A stretch of DNA of 64,000 nucleotides from Microbacteriaceae bacterium PS02066 (GTDB taxonomy: Bacteria; Actinomycetota; Actinomycetes; Actinomycetales; Microbacteriaceae). Below are positions 34,209-42,727 of this stretch, piece by piece. The notes under the pieces were generated by a model. The model was not told where the DNA came from. It searched no databases and was given only the letters and a program-made list of their open reading frames with translations. The number at the start of each line of letters is the position of its first letter. Within the stretch, counting starts at the first letter, position 1. Made by a program: the position numbers and the translations under genes. The stretch covers positions 1-64,000 of the forward strand of contig JASCPH010000003.1 of assembly GCA_029959545.1 (NCBI GenBank), given 5' to 3'.

Positions 34209-34238
34209 TTGACGCAGACACGCCCGGCACGTCATAAT
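34209..34238 (+). promoter_or_regulatory. Near-consensus sigma-70-type promoter
   Basis: TTGACG (34209-34214), 18-nt spacer, CATAAT (34233-34238), then 7 nt to an ATG. It is the best-matching -35/-10 pair noticed in the window. The transcript would start at or next to the ATG of the 33-codon leader frame and continue into the winged-helix gene. Confidence 0.75.
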
Positions 34239-34245
34239 CGGCCAC

Positions 34246-34347
34246 ATGACTGACAATGCACGTTCTCTGTCCGCCTGGGAGGCGAACGGGACTGCCGGCT
34301 CCATGATGGCCGGCCGCATTGTCATGTGTTGTCGAATGTGCCGCTGA
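34246..34347 (+). CDS. Candidate leaderless leader peptide ending in Cys-rich codons
   Basis: 33 codons beginning MTDNARSLSAWEANG and ending VMCCRMCR. The ATG is 7 nt after a strong -10 and has no ribosome site, so it would be translated from a leaderless mRNA. Three Cys codons (TGT TGT ... TGC) fall in the last six positions; TGT is rare in this GC-rich DNA. GTGTTGTC within these codons is complementary to GACAACAC near 34449-34456, and a CCGGC-GGCCGG hairpin lies within the frame. The arrangement resembles Cys-responsive attenuator peptides of mycobacteria. That role is inferred. Confidence 0.55.
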   Translation: MTDNARSLSAWEANGTAGSMMAGRIVMCCRMCR

Positions 34348-34505
34348 CTCGGCCACCCCGTCCGACGCCGCCGCGCATCTGAAGCGCCGCGCGTCCTCTG
34401 CATCCGCTCTGTGATGCTGCGCACCCGGCCCTGACCCTGGGCCGCGACTGACAACACCTGAATCGGGCACGAGTCCCGGTTCCTGTTCCGGCAAGGAATC
34501 CGCAC

Positions 34506-35222
34506 ATGTCCACTCCCGTTGCTCTCGACAACCGCACCTCCGCCCGCCCCGCCCTGCGTCTGGTCACCGACGCTCCCGCAGCTCCCGCTCCGGCGCCCAC
34601 CGCCGAGCGCAGTCTTCCCGCCGGCACCGCGCCGCGCGGCTTCGCGCTCTACGTCGGCTTCGACGAGGCGAAGGCTGCCGCCTCCGGCGTCTCTCTCGGA
34701 ACGATCGTCGAGGCCCTTCGCCGCACACTGCACGATCTCGCTCCCGCCGCAGAGACCTACGCGACCGTCGCCCTCGCCCCCGTCGGCGCCGGCGGTCGCG
34801 ACGTCGACGTCGTACGCCTGGCACTGCACGAGCCCTCGGCGGTGGCCCGCACGAAGCCCGAGATCGAGGTCGAGGAGCGCGCCGAGGCCGGCGTCGTCGT
34901 CGACATCTCCCGCAAGCGCGTGTTGATCGACGGCGAATCCGCCGCCTTCACGTTCAAGGAGTTCGAGCTGCTGCAGTACCTCGTGCTGCGCGAGGGACGC
35001 ACGATCGAGCGCGCCGAGCTGGTCGGCTCCCTCTGGCAGCAGGGCGACGCGGACGCGCCGGGCGAGCGCACGATCGACGTGCACGTGCGTCGCCTGCGCG
35101 CCAAGCTGGGGCGCTTCGAGGACATCGTGCGCACGGTGCGCGGAGTCGGCTACCGCTTCGACCGGCACGCCGACGTCGCCATCCGCTACGGCCACGGCAC
35201 CCCCTCCCCCGACCGTTTCTGA
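34506..35222 (+). CDS. Winged-helix DNA-binding regulator (OmpR/PhoB C-domain type)
   Basis: 238 residues. The C-terminal 95 (about 135-225) form an OmpR/PhoB-type winged helix: AAFTFKEFELLQYLVLREGR, ERTIDVHVRRLRAKLGRFED, TVRGVGYRF. The N-terminal part is not a receiver domain: a Pro/Ala linker is followed by a small alpha/beta segment (GFALYVGFDEAKAAASGVSL, VALAPVGAGGRDVDVVRLAL) with no phospho-acceptor Asp in the right context. It is therefore an orphan regulator with an unfamiliar sensor domain. Its transcript probably begins 260 nt upstream at the leader-peptide promoter. GGCAAGGAATCCGC precedes the ATG. Confidence 0.82.
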   Translation: MSTPVALDNRTSARPALRLVTDAPAAPAPAPTAERSLPAGTAPRGFALYVGFDEAKAAASGVSLGTIVEALRRTLHDLAPAAETYATVALAPVGAGGRDVDVVRLALHEPSAVARTKPEIEVEERAEAGVVVDISRKRVLIDGESAAFTFKEFELLQYLVLREGRTIERAELVGSLWQQGDADAPGERTIDVHVRRLRAKLGRFEDIVRTVRGVGYRFDRHADVAIRYGHGTPSPDRF

Positions 35223-35264
35223 GTCGGTCGGTCCGCTGTCGGCGGGCCGACGTAGGGTGTGCAC

Positions 35265-36239
35265 ATGGATGCGGGCGCCTCGACCATCGGGCGACGCCCG
35301 CCTCGGTCCGCAGCGCCGACGCATTCGCGACCTCGCGAAAGCGTCTACCGCCCTCGCGACGAGGTGGATCTCCATCGAACCGTCGTCTTCCAGCGGCGCG
35401 GGGCGCACGACCCCACGCTCGTCGTGGACGGCCACGTCATCTGGCGCGCGAGCAGAACTCCCGAGGGCATCGCCACCCTCGCTCTTCGCGCGAGCGGCAT
35501 CGGGATCCGCTTGGCGGCCTGGGGCCCCGGCGCCGGCTGGGCGCTCGACCAGGCACCCGCTCTCTGCGGCGCGGAGGACGACCGCGGCGACTTCGACGCA
35601 TCCCACCATCCACTCATCGCCGCGACGCACCATCGCCACCCGGGGCTGCGCCTGGGCCGCACCGACCTCGCCTTCGACGCCCTCGCGAGCGCGATCTTCG
35701 AGCAGAAGGTCACGGGCCTGCAGGCATTCGGGGCCTGGCGACGCATCGTCACCTGGTTCGGCGAGCGCGCGCCCGGCCCCACCCCGCGCCCGATGTTCGC
35801 ACCCCCCACCGTCGACGAATGGCGACGCATCCCCTCCTGGGCGTGGCACCGCGCAGGACTCGAACCACCGCAGTCACGCGCCGTGGTCAAGGCGGCGTCC
35901 CATGGCGACAGCATCGTTCGGGCGCTGGACGAAACCTCGGACAACACCCGGCGCGACTGCATCCTCACCAGCCTTCCCGGCATCGGGCCGTGGACCTCGG
36001 CCGAGACCCGCATCCGCGCCTGGGGCGACGCTGATGCGGTGAGCGTGGGCGACTACCACCTCGCACACGAGGTCGGGCACGCGCTGACCGGTCACCGCGT
36101 GGACGACGACGCCATGCTGGCGCTGCTCGCCCCGTGGGCGGGGCAGCGTCAGCGGGTGATCCGGCTGCTGGCAGCGAGCGGCGTGCACGAGCAGCGCCGC
36201 GGTGCCCGCCTGGCGCCCGAGGACCACCGCTCGCGCTGA
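35265..36239 (+). CDS. DNA-3-methyladenine glycosylase-like (AlkA/HhH-GPD)
   Basis: 324 residues. The N-terminal beta domain is AlkA-like. The HhH-GPD part has FDALASAIFEQKVTGLQAF, the hairpin LTSLPGIGPWTSAETRIRAW and the catalytic Asp in AVSVGDYHLAHEVG. Removes alkylated purines to start base-excision repair. There is no C-terminal Fe-S Cys cluster. The ATG is 6 nt after TAGGGT (leaderless). It follows the winged-helix gene by 42 bp but has its own promoter. Confidence 0.85.
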   Translation: MDAGASTIGRRPPRSAAPTHSRPRESVYRPRDEVDLHRTVVFQRRGAHDPTLVVDGHVIWRASRTPEGIATLALRASGIGIRLAAWGPGAGWALDQAPALCGAEDDRGDFDASHHPLIAATHHRHPGLRLGRTDLAFDALASAIFEQKVTGLQAFGAWRRIVTWFGERAPGPTPRPMFAPPTVDEWRRIPSWAWHRAGLEPPQSRAVVKAASHGDSIVRALDETSDNTRRDCILTSLPGIGPWTSAETRIRAWGDADAVSVGDYHLAHEVGHALTGHRVDDDAMLALLAPWAGQRQRVIRLLAASGVHEQRRGARLAPEDHRSR

Positions 36240-36264
36240 GTCTTCCACCCCCTACGCTGGGCGC

Positions 36265-36489
36265 ATGACGAACTCGAGAACGGGCTGGCCGCGCGGTCGC
36301 ACCATGTGGATCCTCGGCACGCTGGCCCTGTTCGCGGCGGGTGTCGTGGTCGGCATCGCCCTGGGCTCGGTCTGGATCGGCCTGCTCCTCGCTCTGATCG
36401 TGTCCATCGGATGGCTCATCGCCTACGAGTCGTGGCGGGGTCGCAACGTCGGCATCTACGACAGGGACGACGACGGCGCCCAGCTCTGA
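36265..36489 (+). CDS. Small two-helix membrane protein
   Basis: 74 residues. A basic N-terminus is followed by two hydrophobic segments (MWILGTLALFAAGVVVGIAL and VWIGLLLALIVSIGWLIAY) and a charged tail ending DRDDDGAQL. TACGCT ends 6 nt before the ATG. No family recognised. Such short actinobacterial membrane proteins are usually of unknown role. Confidence 0.7.
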   Translation: MTNSRTGWPRGRTMWILGTLALFAAGVVVGIALGSVWIGLLLALIVSIGWLIAYESWRGRNVGIYDRDDDGAQL

Positions 36490-36669
36490 GCGCGCTGACT
36501 GCTTGATCACGCGCTTTTCTTGCGCCTCGCGGCGGAAGTCCACGGGTACTGCCGAGACCTCCACGATGAGTCCATCGCAGCGATGCTCACGCCACCGCAG
36601 CTCCGCGGCCGGGCCGAATGGCGCACCACCCCCGGAGGGCGCGCACAGCCGGCTCCTAGGATGGGGCGC

Positions 36670-37473
36670 GTGACCACCACAGATCCTGCCCTGCCACCGA
36701 TCGATCCGCCCGCCGCATCCGGACCTGCTCTGCAGCTTCGCGGCCTGACCAAGCGCTTCGGTGACAAGGTGGCCGTCGCCGGCATCGACCTCGACGTGCC
36801 CACCGGATCCTTCTACGGGCTCGTCGGCCCCAACGGGGCGGGCAAGACGACGACGCTGTCGATGGCCACGGGTCTGCTGCGCCCGGATGCGGGAACCGCC
36901 GTCCTGCACGGGGTCGACGTGTGGCGCGACCCGGTCGCTGCGAAGGCGATGATCGGCAACCTCGCCGACGGCGTGCGCCTGTTCGACCGACTCACCGGCG
37001 AGCAGCTCATCACATACACCGGCATGATGTTCGGTCTGGCGCGCGACGAGGTGGCCGCCCGCACCGCCGATCTGCTGACCCTCATGGACCTGACGGAAGC
37101 CGCCGGCACCGCCGTCGTCGACTACTCCGCGGGCATGACGAAGAAGGTCGCGCTCGCCTGCGCCCTGGTGCACGCGCCCCGCATCCTCGTGCTCGATGAA
37201 CCGTTCGAGTCAGTGGATCCCGTTTCCGCCGCCAACATCGAGGACGTGCTGCGCAGCTACGCCGGCAGCGGCGGCACCGTGATCGTCTCGAGCCACTCGA
37301 TGGACCTCGTTCAGCGCATGTGCGACCACGTCGCGGTCATCGCGAGCGGACGTGTTCTCGCGGCGGGCACGATCGACGAGGTGCGGGCCGGACAGAGCCT
37401 GCAGGACCGCTTCGTCGACCTCGTCGGCGGCCGCCACCACTCGGAGGGACCGCAGTGGTTGCGACTCTCCTGA
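36670..37473 (+). CDS. ABC exporter ATP-binding protein
   Basis: 267 residues, CcmA/NatA-like. Walker [21 protein letters not shown] is near residues 56-75, the signature is degenerate (VDYSAGMTKKVALA in place of LSGGQ), Walker B is ILVLDEPFESVDP and the H-loop VSSHSMDLV. The atypical signature is common in ATPases paired with large ABC-2-like permeases. TAGGAT ends 7 nt before the GTG at 36670. Readings up to 150 bp upstream are rejected on that basis. The stop lies inside the next gene (19-bp overlap). Confidence 0.88.
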   Translation: MTTTDPALPPIDPPAASGPALQLRGLTKRFGDKVAVAGIDLDVPTGSFYGLVGPNGAGKTTTLSMATGLLRPDAGTAVLHGVDVWRDPVAAKAMIGNLADGVRLFDRLTGEQLITYTGMMFGLARDEVAARTADLLTLMDLTEAAGTAVVDYSAGMTKKVALACALVHAPRILVLDEPFESVDPVSAANIEDVLRSYAGSGGTVIVSSHSMDLVQRMCDHVAVIASGRVLAAGTIDEVRAGQSLQDRFVDLVGGRHHSEGPQWLRLS

Positions 37474-39053
37474 AGCTGCGCTTCCGCGTCCTCGGCAACA
37501 CGCTCGCCGCCAACCCGTGGCAGCTCGTCGGATTCATCCTCGGCGGACTGTGGGCCGTCGGACTCCTGATCGGCGTGTGGGTCGGACTGTTTGCGGCGGG
37601 CTTCGCCGGGCTCGACGTCGTGTCGACGGTCGTCACGGCGGGCGGCGGCATCCTCGTGCTCGGGTGGGCGCTCGGTCCGCTGTTCATCGCCGGGGTGGAC
37701 ACGACGCTCGATCCCGTCAAACTCGCCCCGTTCCCCCTGACGACCAACAAGATGATGGTCGCCCTCACAGCCGCCGGGCTCACCGGCATGCCCGGCATCG
37801 CCTCGATCGCGGGAGCACTGGGCCTCTTTCTGGCCCTGTGGCGCTGGCCGATCGCTCTCGTCGCCGCCCTCGTGTGCATTCCGCTCGGCATCCTCACGTG
37901 CGTCGTCGTGTCGCGGCTCATCGCCGCGCTCAGCAGCAGCGCCGGCGGGAACCGCCGCACGCGGGAGCTCCTCGGCGGTGTCGCGTTCCTCGTGATCATG
38001 CTCGCCGGGCCCATCACGATCGGCATCATGAACCTGCTCGACGCGGGAGTCAGCGCCGCGGGCAATCCCACCGACCGCATCAGTGGCATCATCTCCGCGG
38101 CATCCTGGACCCCGATCGCCGCGGCGTGGGCGGCGCCGGCGACGCTCGCCTCGGGCGACATCCTCGGGGGCATTCTGAAGCTGCTGATCGGAGCTGCGAC
38201 CCTGGTCGTCTTGTGGTGGCTGTGGCGGAGATCGCTGGCCGCGGCCCTGGTTTCGCCGCCGCGTGCGCGCACCGCTACGGTCAAGGCGGGCAAGATCGGC
38301 TGGTTCGGGCGCATGCCCACCGGCGGAACCGGGGCGACGTGGGCACGGGCACTGACGTACTGGCTGCACGACCCGCGCTACCTCCGTCAGCTCCTGGTGG
38401 TGCCGATCTTCCCCGTGCTCATGCTGTTCTACTCGGGCGGCGACGTACGCAGCCCGCTGTTCGCATACTCCGCCGTACTCGTCGCTTTCGTGCTCGGCAT
38501 CGTCTCCTACGCGGACGTGTCGTACGACGGCACCGCTTTCGCGACGGTGCTCGCCACCGGTGTGCGCGGCCGGCAGGACCGCGCTGGCCGTCTCCTCGCC
38601 GCGGCGGGGCTCGGGGTACCGCTCACTGTCGCGATCGCGATCATCACCGTGGGCCTGTCCACGGAGTGGTCGTTGCTGATCCCGGTGCTCGGCGCGAGCC
38701 TCGGCCTGCTGCTGACCGGATACGGCGTGTGCGCGATCAGCTCGGCATCGATCGTGCAGCCCGTCCCCGCCCCGGGCGACAGCCCGTTCAAGCGGGTTCC
38801 CGGAGCCAGCGCCGTGACGGCTCTGCTCATGTTCGTGATCTGGATCGGCATCGCGGTGCTCTCGTTGCCCTCGCTCATCCCCGCGATCCTCGCCGGCGTG
38901 ACGGGCGATGCGATGTGGGGATTCGTGGCGCTCGCCGCGGGCCTCGTTCTCGGCGTGGTGTTCGCGATCGTCGGGGTGCTGGTGGGCGGTCGCGTCTTCG
39001 ACCGCAACGCACCGGCACTTCTCGCACAGCTGCAGAGCTTCAAGGGCGCCTGA
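37455..39053 (+). CDS. ABC transporter permease, large polytopic
   Basis: 532 residues with about 12 hydrophobic segments (for example AVGLLIGVWVGLFAAGFAGL and AVLVAFVLGIVSYADVSYDG). It is the membrane partner of the ATPase whose gene it overlaps by 19 bp. GGAGGG lies 6 nt before the GTG at 37455. Its layout resembles uncharacterised ABC-2-type permeases of actinobacteria that export peptides, lipids or antibiotics; the cargo is unknown. A 44-bp palindromic terminator follows the stop. Confidence 0.85.
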   Translation: MVATLLKLRFRVLGNTLAANPWQLVGFILGGLWAVGLLIGVWVGLFAAGFAGLDVVSTVVTAGGGILVLGWALGPLFIAGVDTTLDPVKLAPFPLTTNKMMVALTAAGLTGMPGIASIAGALGLFLALWRWPIALVAALVCIPLGILTCVVVSRLIAALSSSAGGNRRTRELLGGVAFLVIMLAGPITIGIMNLLDAGVSAAGNPTDRISGIISAASWTPIAAAWAAPATLASGDILGGILKLLIGAATLVVLWWLWRRSLAAALVSPPRARTATVKAGKIGWFGRMPTGGTGATWARALTYWLHDPRYLRQLLVVPIFPVLMLFYSGGDVRSPLFAYSAVLVAFVLGIVSYADVSYDGTAFATVLATGVRGRQDRAGRLLAAAGLGVPLTVAIAIITVGLSTEWSLLIPVLGASLGLLLTGYGVCAISSASIVQPVPAPGDSPFKRVPGASAVTALLMFVIWIGIAVLSLPSLIPAILAGVTGDAMWGFVALAAGLVLGVVFAIVGVLVGGRVFDRNAPALLAQLQSFKGA

Positions 39054-39060
39054 CCACGCC

Positions 39061-39104
39061 GATGACGAGGGCCCCGGAGCGCGCGCTCCGGGGCCCTCGT
39101 CATC
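39061..39104. terminator. Bidirectional 44-bp palindromic terminator
   Basis: Perfect 22-bp arms (39061-39082 and 39083-39104) with centre GAGCGCGCGCTC. It lies between convergent genes, 7 bp after the permease stop and 7 bp after the HAD stop on the other strand. Confidence 0.9.
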
Positions 39105-39111
39105 TGTCGGT

Positions 39112-39918
39112 TCAGGCGGGGAAGAGCTCCTCCAGCACCCGGATGACCCCGTGGTCGAGGTGCGACGGCGCGCGCAGACGGGCCCGAGCTGCCACATCCG
39201 GGTGCGCGTTGGCCATCGCGTACGAGTGGTACGCCGCATCCATCATCTCGAGATCGTTCAGGTAGTCGCCGAACACGGCGGTCTGCTCGGCCGAGACGCC
39301 CAGCACGTCCTGCAATCGGCGCAGCGCGACACCCTTGTTGACACCGCGGTTCATGACATCGACCCAGTGCGCCCCGGAGACGACGACCTGGTGGGTGCGG
39401 GCGATGTCCGCCAGCGCGGGGGCTGCGCCCGTCTCGGCGTCTCCGAAGTCGTAGACGGCGATCTTCAGGATGTCGTCATCGACGAGCTCGAGGTCGGGCA
39501 CGTGCTCGAGCAGGGCGTAGTACTTCCCCGCCTCCGCGCGGAACGCATCGTCGTCGCGCTCGATGTAGGCGGAACGCTTGCCGCAGAGCACGACGCCGAC
39601 ATCGTGGCTCATCTCCCGCACGCGGCTGAGGACGTCGGCCACGAGATCGCGGTCGAGGGTATCGGAGGCCAGCTCCTCCCCGTCGCGCACGACGTACGTG
39701 CCGTTCTCGGCGATGAAGACCATCCCCTCGGCGTGGTCCTCGAACTCCCGTCGCAGGGTCGCATACTGCCGGCCGCTCGCCGGTGCGAAGAGGGCTCCGA
39801 CGCGCCGCATCCGCTCGAGGATCGGCCACAGCCCGTCGGGGACGCGGCCGTCGCCGTCGAGGAGCGTCCCGTCCATGTCGACGGCGACCAGGCGGATGTC
39901 GGATGCGGGCTCGCTCAT
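39112..39918 (-). CDS. HAD-superfamily phosphatase, Cof-type
   Basis: 268 residues. Motif I DMDGTLLDGDGRVPD (about 13-27), motif II within FAPASGRQY, motif III Lys in NKGVALRRL, and motif IV GDYLNDLEMM near 215. The large C2-type cap between motifs II and III is typical of Cof/YidA phosphatases, which act on sugar phosphates, flavin or PLP phosphates in the cytoplasm. The specific substrate is not evident. Length is normal. Confidence 0.92.
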   Translation of the reverse strand: MSEPASDIRLVAVDMDGTLLDGDGRVPDGLWPILERMRRVGALFAPASGRQYATLRREFEDHAEGMVFIAENGTYVVRDGEELASDTLDRDLVADVLSRVREMSHDVGVVLCGKRSAYIERDDDAFRAEAGKYYALLEHVPDLELVDDDILKIAVYDFGDAETGAAPALADIARTHQVVVSGAHWVDVMNRGVNKGVALRRLQDVLGVSAEQTAVFGDYLNDLEMMDAAYHSYAMANAHPDVAARARLRAPSHLDHGVIRVLEELFPA

Positions 39919-39954
39919 CCCTCCATCCTCCCCGATCCGTGGGGACGTCCGCGC

Positions 39955-41331
39955 TCAGGCGGTCGCCGCAGCCTGGTCGGCGAGCGGGGCCGGCGTCTCG
40001 GCGTAACTGCGCGAGAGACGCCGGTACTGCGGCGACAGGAACGCGATGACCACGATCAGCAGCATCACCAGGCTCGCCGCGACGAACACGAGCGCGATCC
40101 CCCGCGCCTCACCGTCGCCCAGCAACCAGCGCCACCCGTCGCGGCCCGCGTCGGTGCGCATGTACGGGATGAGCCAGAACTCCGCGAGCGGGCCGATGAG
40201 GAAGGCGGAGATCGGAGCGGCCGCGGACTCGATGCTCGCCGCGAACCCGAACACGCGCCCTTGCGTCTCGTAGGGCACCACCCGCTGGATGATCGTCTGC
40301 TCAGCGGCCTCTGCCACCGGCATGAGTGCCATGAACACCAGCATCCCCACCGCGTACAACCACCACCATTCGCGGAGGGCGAAGGTGAGCCCCAGCACCG
40401 AGACGCCGACGTTCACCCACAGGAGGGTGCGCACAGGGTTCTTGCCGAGGCCGAACTTCGCGACGAGACCGCCGCCGATGATGAAGCCGATGCTGGTCAC
40501 ACCGAGCACGATGCCCCACACCTCGACGCTGAAGAGCGTCAGACCGTACGGGTCCATGAGCGCCACAAAGACCCCGCCCACGAGGTTGTTGAATGTCGTG
40601 AACAACAGGAGCGGCATGAGCCCGGGCACCGAACGAATGGCAGGAAGCACTCCGCGGAAGGTGAGCCGGCGAGGCGGCGCGTCCGGGTCGTGGGCCACGC
40701 CCCGCTCGGGGATCGGCACGAACAGCAGGTGAGCGAAGGCGACGGCCGTCGCGACGATCGCGATGAACACCGTCGGCCCCATCCCGAGCAAGCCCACCGA
40801 CAGCCCCGAGAACACGCTCGTGACCATGAACGCGACGCCTTGGACGGTGCCCACCAGTCCGTTCGCGCGGTCGCGGCGCTCGGCGGGCACGAGGAGGGTG
40901 ACCGTCGTCGACAGGGCGATGTTGCGGAGGTTCTCGACGACCCCGCCGATCAGGATCACGCCCGCGAACAGCCAGAACCAGGGGCCGCCCCAGTCGATGA
41001 GCGCGGATGCGGGGGTCGCAAGGAACAGGGCGCCCGCCAGCAGATACGTGGCCAGGGTGATGAGGCTGGAGAGCACCATCACGGCCTTCTTCTTCATGTG
41101 GTCGACGATCGCCCCGAAGACGATGCCGAAGACGGCCACCAGCAGCATGTAGCTGCCGCCGATGATCGAGGTGGCGAGCACATTGCGTGTCTCCAGGTAC
41201 GCCCAGAACGTGAGCGCGAACCAGAGGTAACTGGTGGTCACGTTGGCCACGAGCGTGTTCGCCAGCACCTGATAGAAGCTGCGCATGCGCGATGCCTGGG
41301 TGGGCTCGGCCGTGGCGGGACGTTCGAGCAT
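39955..41331 (-). CDS. MFS transporter, 12-helix type
   Basis: About 458 residues with 12 membrane helices. DHMKKKAVMVLSSL after helix 2 is the motif A position. A central loop carries PERGVAHDPDAPPRRL. It resembles MFS proteins such as macrolide or enterobactin exporters (MefA/EntS-like), with proton-driven efflux expected. The ATG at 41331 has GCGGAG at 7 nt. In-frame ATGs at 41364 and 41367 and a GTG-type start at 41385 are alternatives and would add an Ala/Pro/Glu-rich leader. Confidence 0.86.
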   Translation of the reverse strand: MLERPATAEPTQASRMRSFYQVLANTLVANVTTSYLWFALTFWAYLETRNVLATSIIGGSYMLLVAVFGIVFGAIVDHMKKKAVMVLSSLITLATYLLAGALFLATPASALIDWGGPWFWLFAGVILIGGVVENLRNIALSTTVTLLVPAERRDRANGLVGTVQGVAFMVTSVFSGLSVGLLGMGPTVFIAIVATAVAFAHLLFVPIPERGVAHDPDAPPRRLTFRGVLPAIRSVPGLMPLLLFTTFNNLVGGVFVALMDPYGLTLFSVEVWGIVLGVTSIGFIIGGGLVAKFGLGKNPVRTLLWVNVGVSVLGLTFALREWWWLYAVGMLVFMALMPVAEAAEQTIIQRVVPYETQGRVFGFAASIESAAAPISAFLIGPLAEFWLIPYMRTDAGRDGWRWLLGDGEARGIALVFVAASLVMLLIVVIAFLSPQYRRLSRSYAETPAPLADQAAATA

Positions 41332-41467
41332 GACGGGCTCCGCTTCACTGGATGGTGGCTCCATCATGACGGCGGGGGCCGACATCCGCGAGGGTTCGGG
41401 TTTTCCCGAACCCGGTCGTCGGGATTGCTCCGATGTGGCCCGCGCAGTGCGCCCCTACGTTGGAGAC

Positions 41468-42727
41468 ATGACTTCCGCAGCTCCCACCGTGCGACGCGCG
41501 AGACGCCTCGCTCCGGCGCAGACCGCCGGGGCGATCGCCCAGCTCGCCGCGCTCGGCCTCATCGGCCCCTTCATCCTGAGCGCCCTGCTGGGCCTGCTCG
41601 GCACCGGAGTCGGGCTCGTCCCCGCCCTCGGCGTAGGCCTGGTCGTCCTCGTCGGACTCGTCTATGTCATGTACGCGGTCGGGTGGCTGGAGATCGCGCG
41701 GATCGACGGGCTCTACGGACTCGGCCTCCCGGCACCGCGCTTCAGCCCCCGCCCCCGACCGGGCTTCGGCGGCTACCTGCTCGCGCTCTGGCACCAGTTC
41801 ATCGATCCCTCGATGTGGCGCGCGCTGGCCAACACGGCCATCGCCACCGTCATGGGCGTCACGGTCATCAGTCTCGTCTCGATCTTCACCGGCGCGATCG
41901 GCGTCGCCTTCGCGCCCCTCTCGGGAGTCGACGAGGTGTGGATCGGCGTGGGCATGGTCCCCGCCGGCTGGGCTCCGGTGGTGGGGATCCTGGCCGCGCT
42001 GCTCGCCCTGGCCGCGACCGTCGGACTCGGCGTGTTGCACGGCGTGATCAGCCGAGCCATCCTCGGCCGCTCCCGCACGGCGATGCTGGCGCAGGCGGCA
42101 CGCACCTCCGACGCACAGCGGGCCGGAGCCATCCGTGCCGCCGATGTCGAACGCACCCGCATCGAGCGGGATCTGCACGACGGCGTCCAACCGCGTCTCG
42201 TCTCGGTGGGCATGACCCTGGGACTCGCGCAGCAGAAGATCGACGACGACCCGGCGGCCGCCAAGGCGCTGCTCGAAGAGGCGCACACCTCCACGAAGGC
42301 CGCGATCACCGAGCTGCGTCAGCTGGCCCGCGGCATCCACGCCTCCGTCCTCGACGACCGTGGACTGGATGCGGCGCTGTCCGCCCTCGCCGCCCGCTCG
42401 CACGTGCCGGTGGCACTGGACGTGCGCGTCGACGGCCGCTGCTCCCGAGAGGCCGAGACCGCGGTGTACTTCGCGATCGCCGAATCCCTCACGAACGCGG
42501 CGAAGCACTCGCGTGCCGCGGAGTGCCGCGTGGTCGTCCGCGTCCGCGACGGCGGCACCCTCTGGGCCCGCATCGAGGACAACGGAATCGGTGGCGCGCG
42601 GGTTCTGCCGGGCGGCGGCCTCGACGGCATCTCGAACCGCATCCTCGCCGCCGGCGGAAACGTCCGCCTCGACAGCCCGCAGGGCGGGCCGACCGCTCTG
42701 GAGGTGAGCGTGCCGTGCGCATCCTGA
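41468..42727 (+). CDS. Sensor histidine kinase, HisKA_3 type
   Basis: 419 residues. The N-terminal four-helix membrane sensor (about 20-190) resembles the putative-sensor domain common in Streptomyces kinases. The HisKA_3 motif ERTRIERDLHDGVQPRLVSV has phospho-acceptor His237. The HATPase has ESLTNAAKHSRAAECRVVV and EDNGIGGARVLPGGGLDGI. TACGTT ends 6 nt before the ATG. The 3' end overlaps the response regulator by 13 bp, so kinase and regulator are produced together. It should sense an envelope or membrane signal. Confidence 0.9.
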   Translation: MTSAAPTVRRARRLAPAQTAGAIAQLAALGLIGPFILSALLGLLGTGVGLVPALGVGLVVLVGLVYVMYAVGWLEIARIDGLYGLGLPAPRFSPRPRPGFGGYLLALWHQFIDPSMWRALANTAIATVMGVTVISLVSIFTGAIGVAFAPLSGVDEVWIGVGMVPAGWAPVVGILAALLALAATVGLGVLHGVISRAILGRSRTAMLAQAARTSDAQRAGAIRAADVERTRIERDLHDGVQPRLVSVGMTLGLAQQKIDDDPAAAKALLEEAHTSTKAAITELRQLARGIHASVLDDRGLDAALSALAARSHVPVALDVRVDGRCSREAETAVYFAIAESLTNAAKHSRAAECRVVVRVRDGGTLWARIEDNGIGGARVLPGGGLDGISNRILAAGGNVRLDSPQGGPTALEVSVPCAS

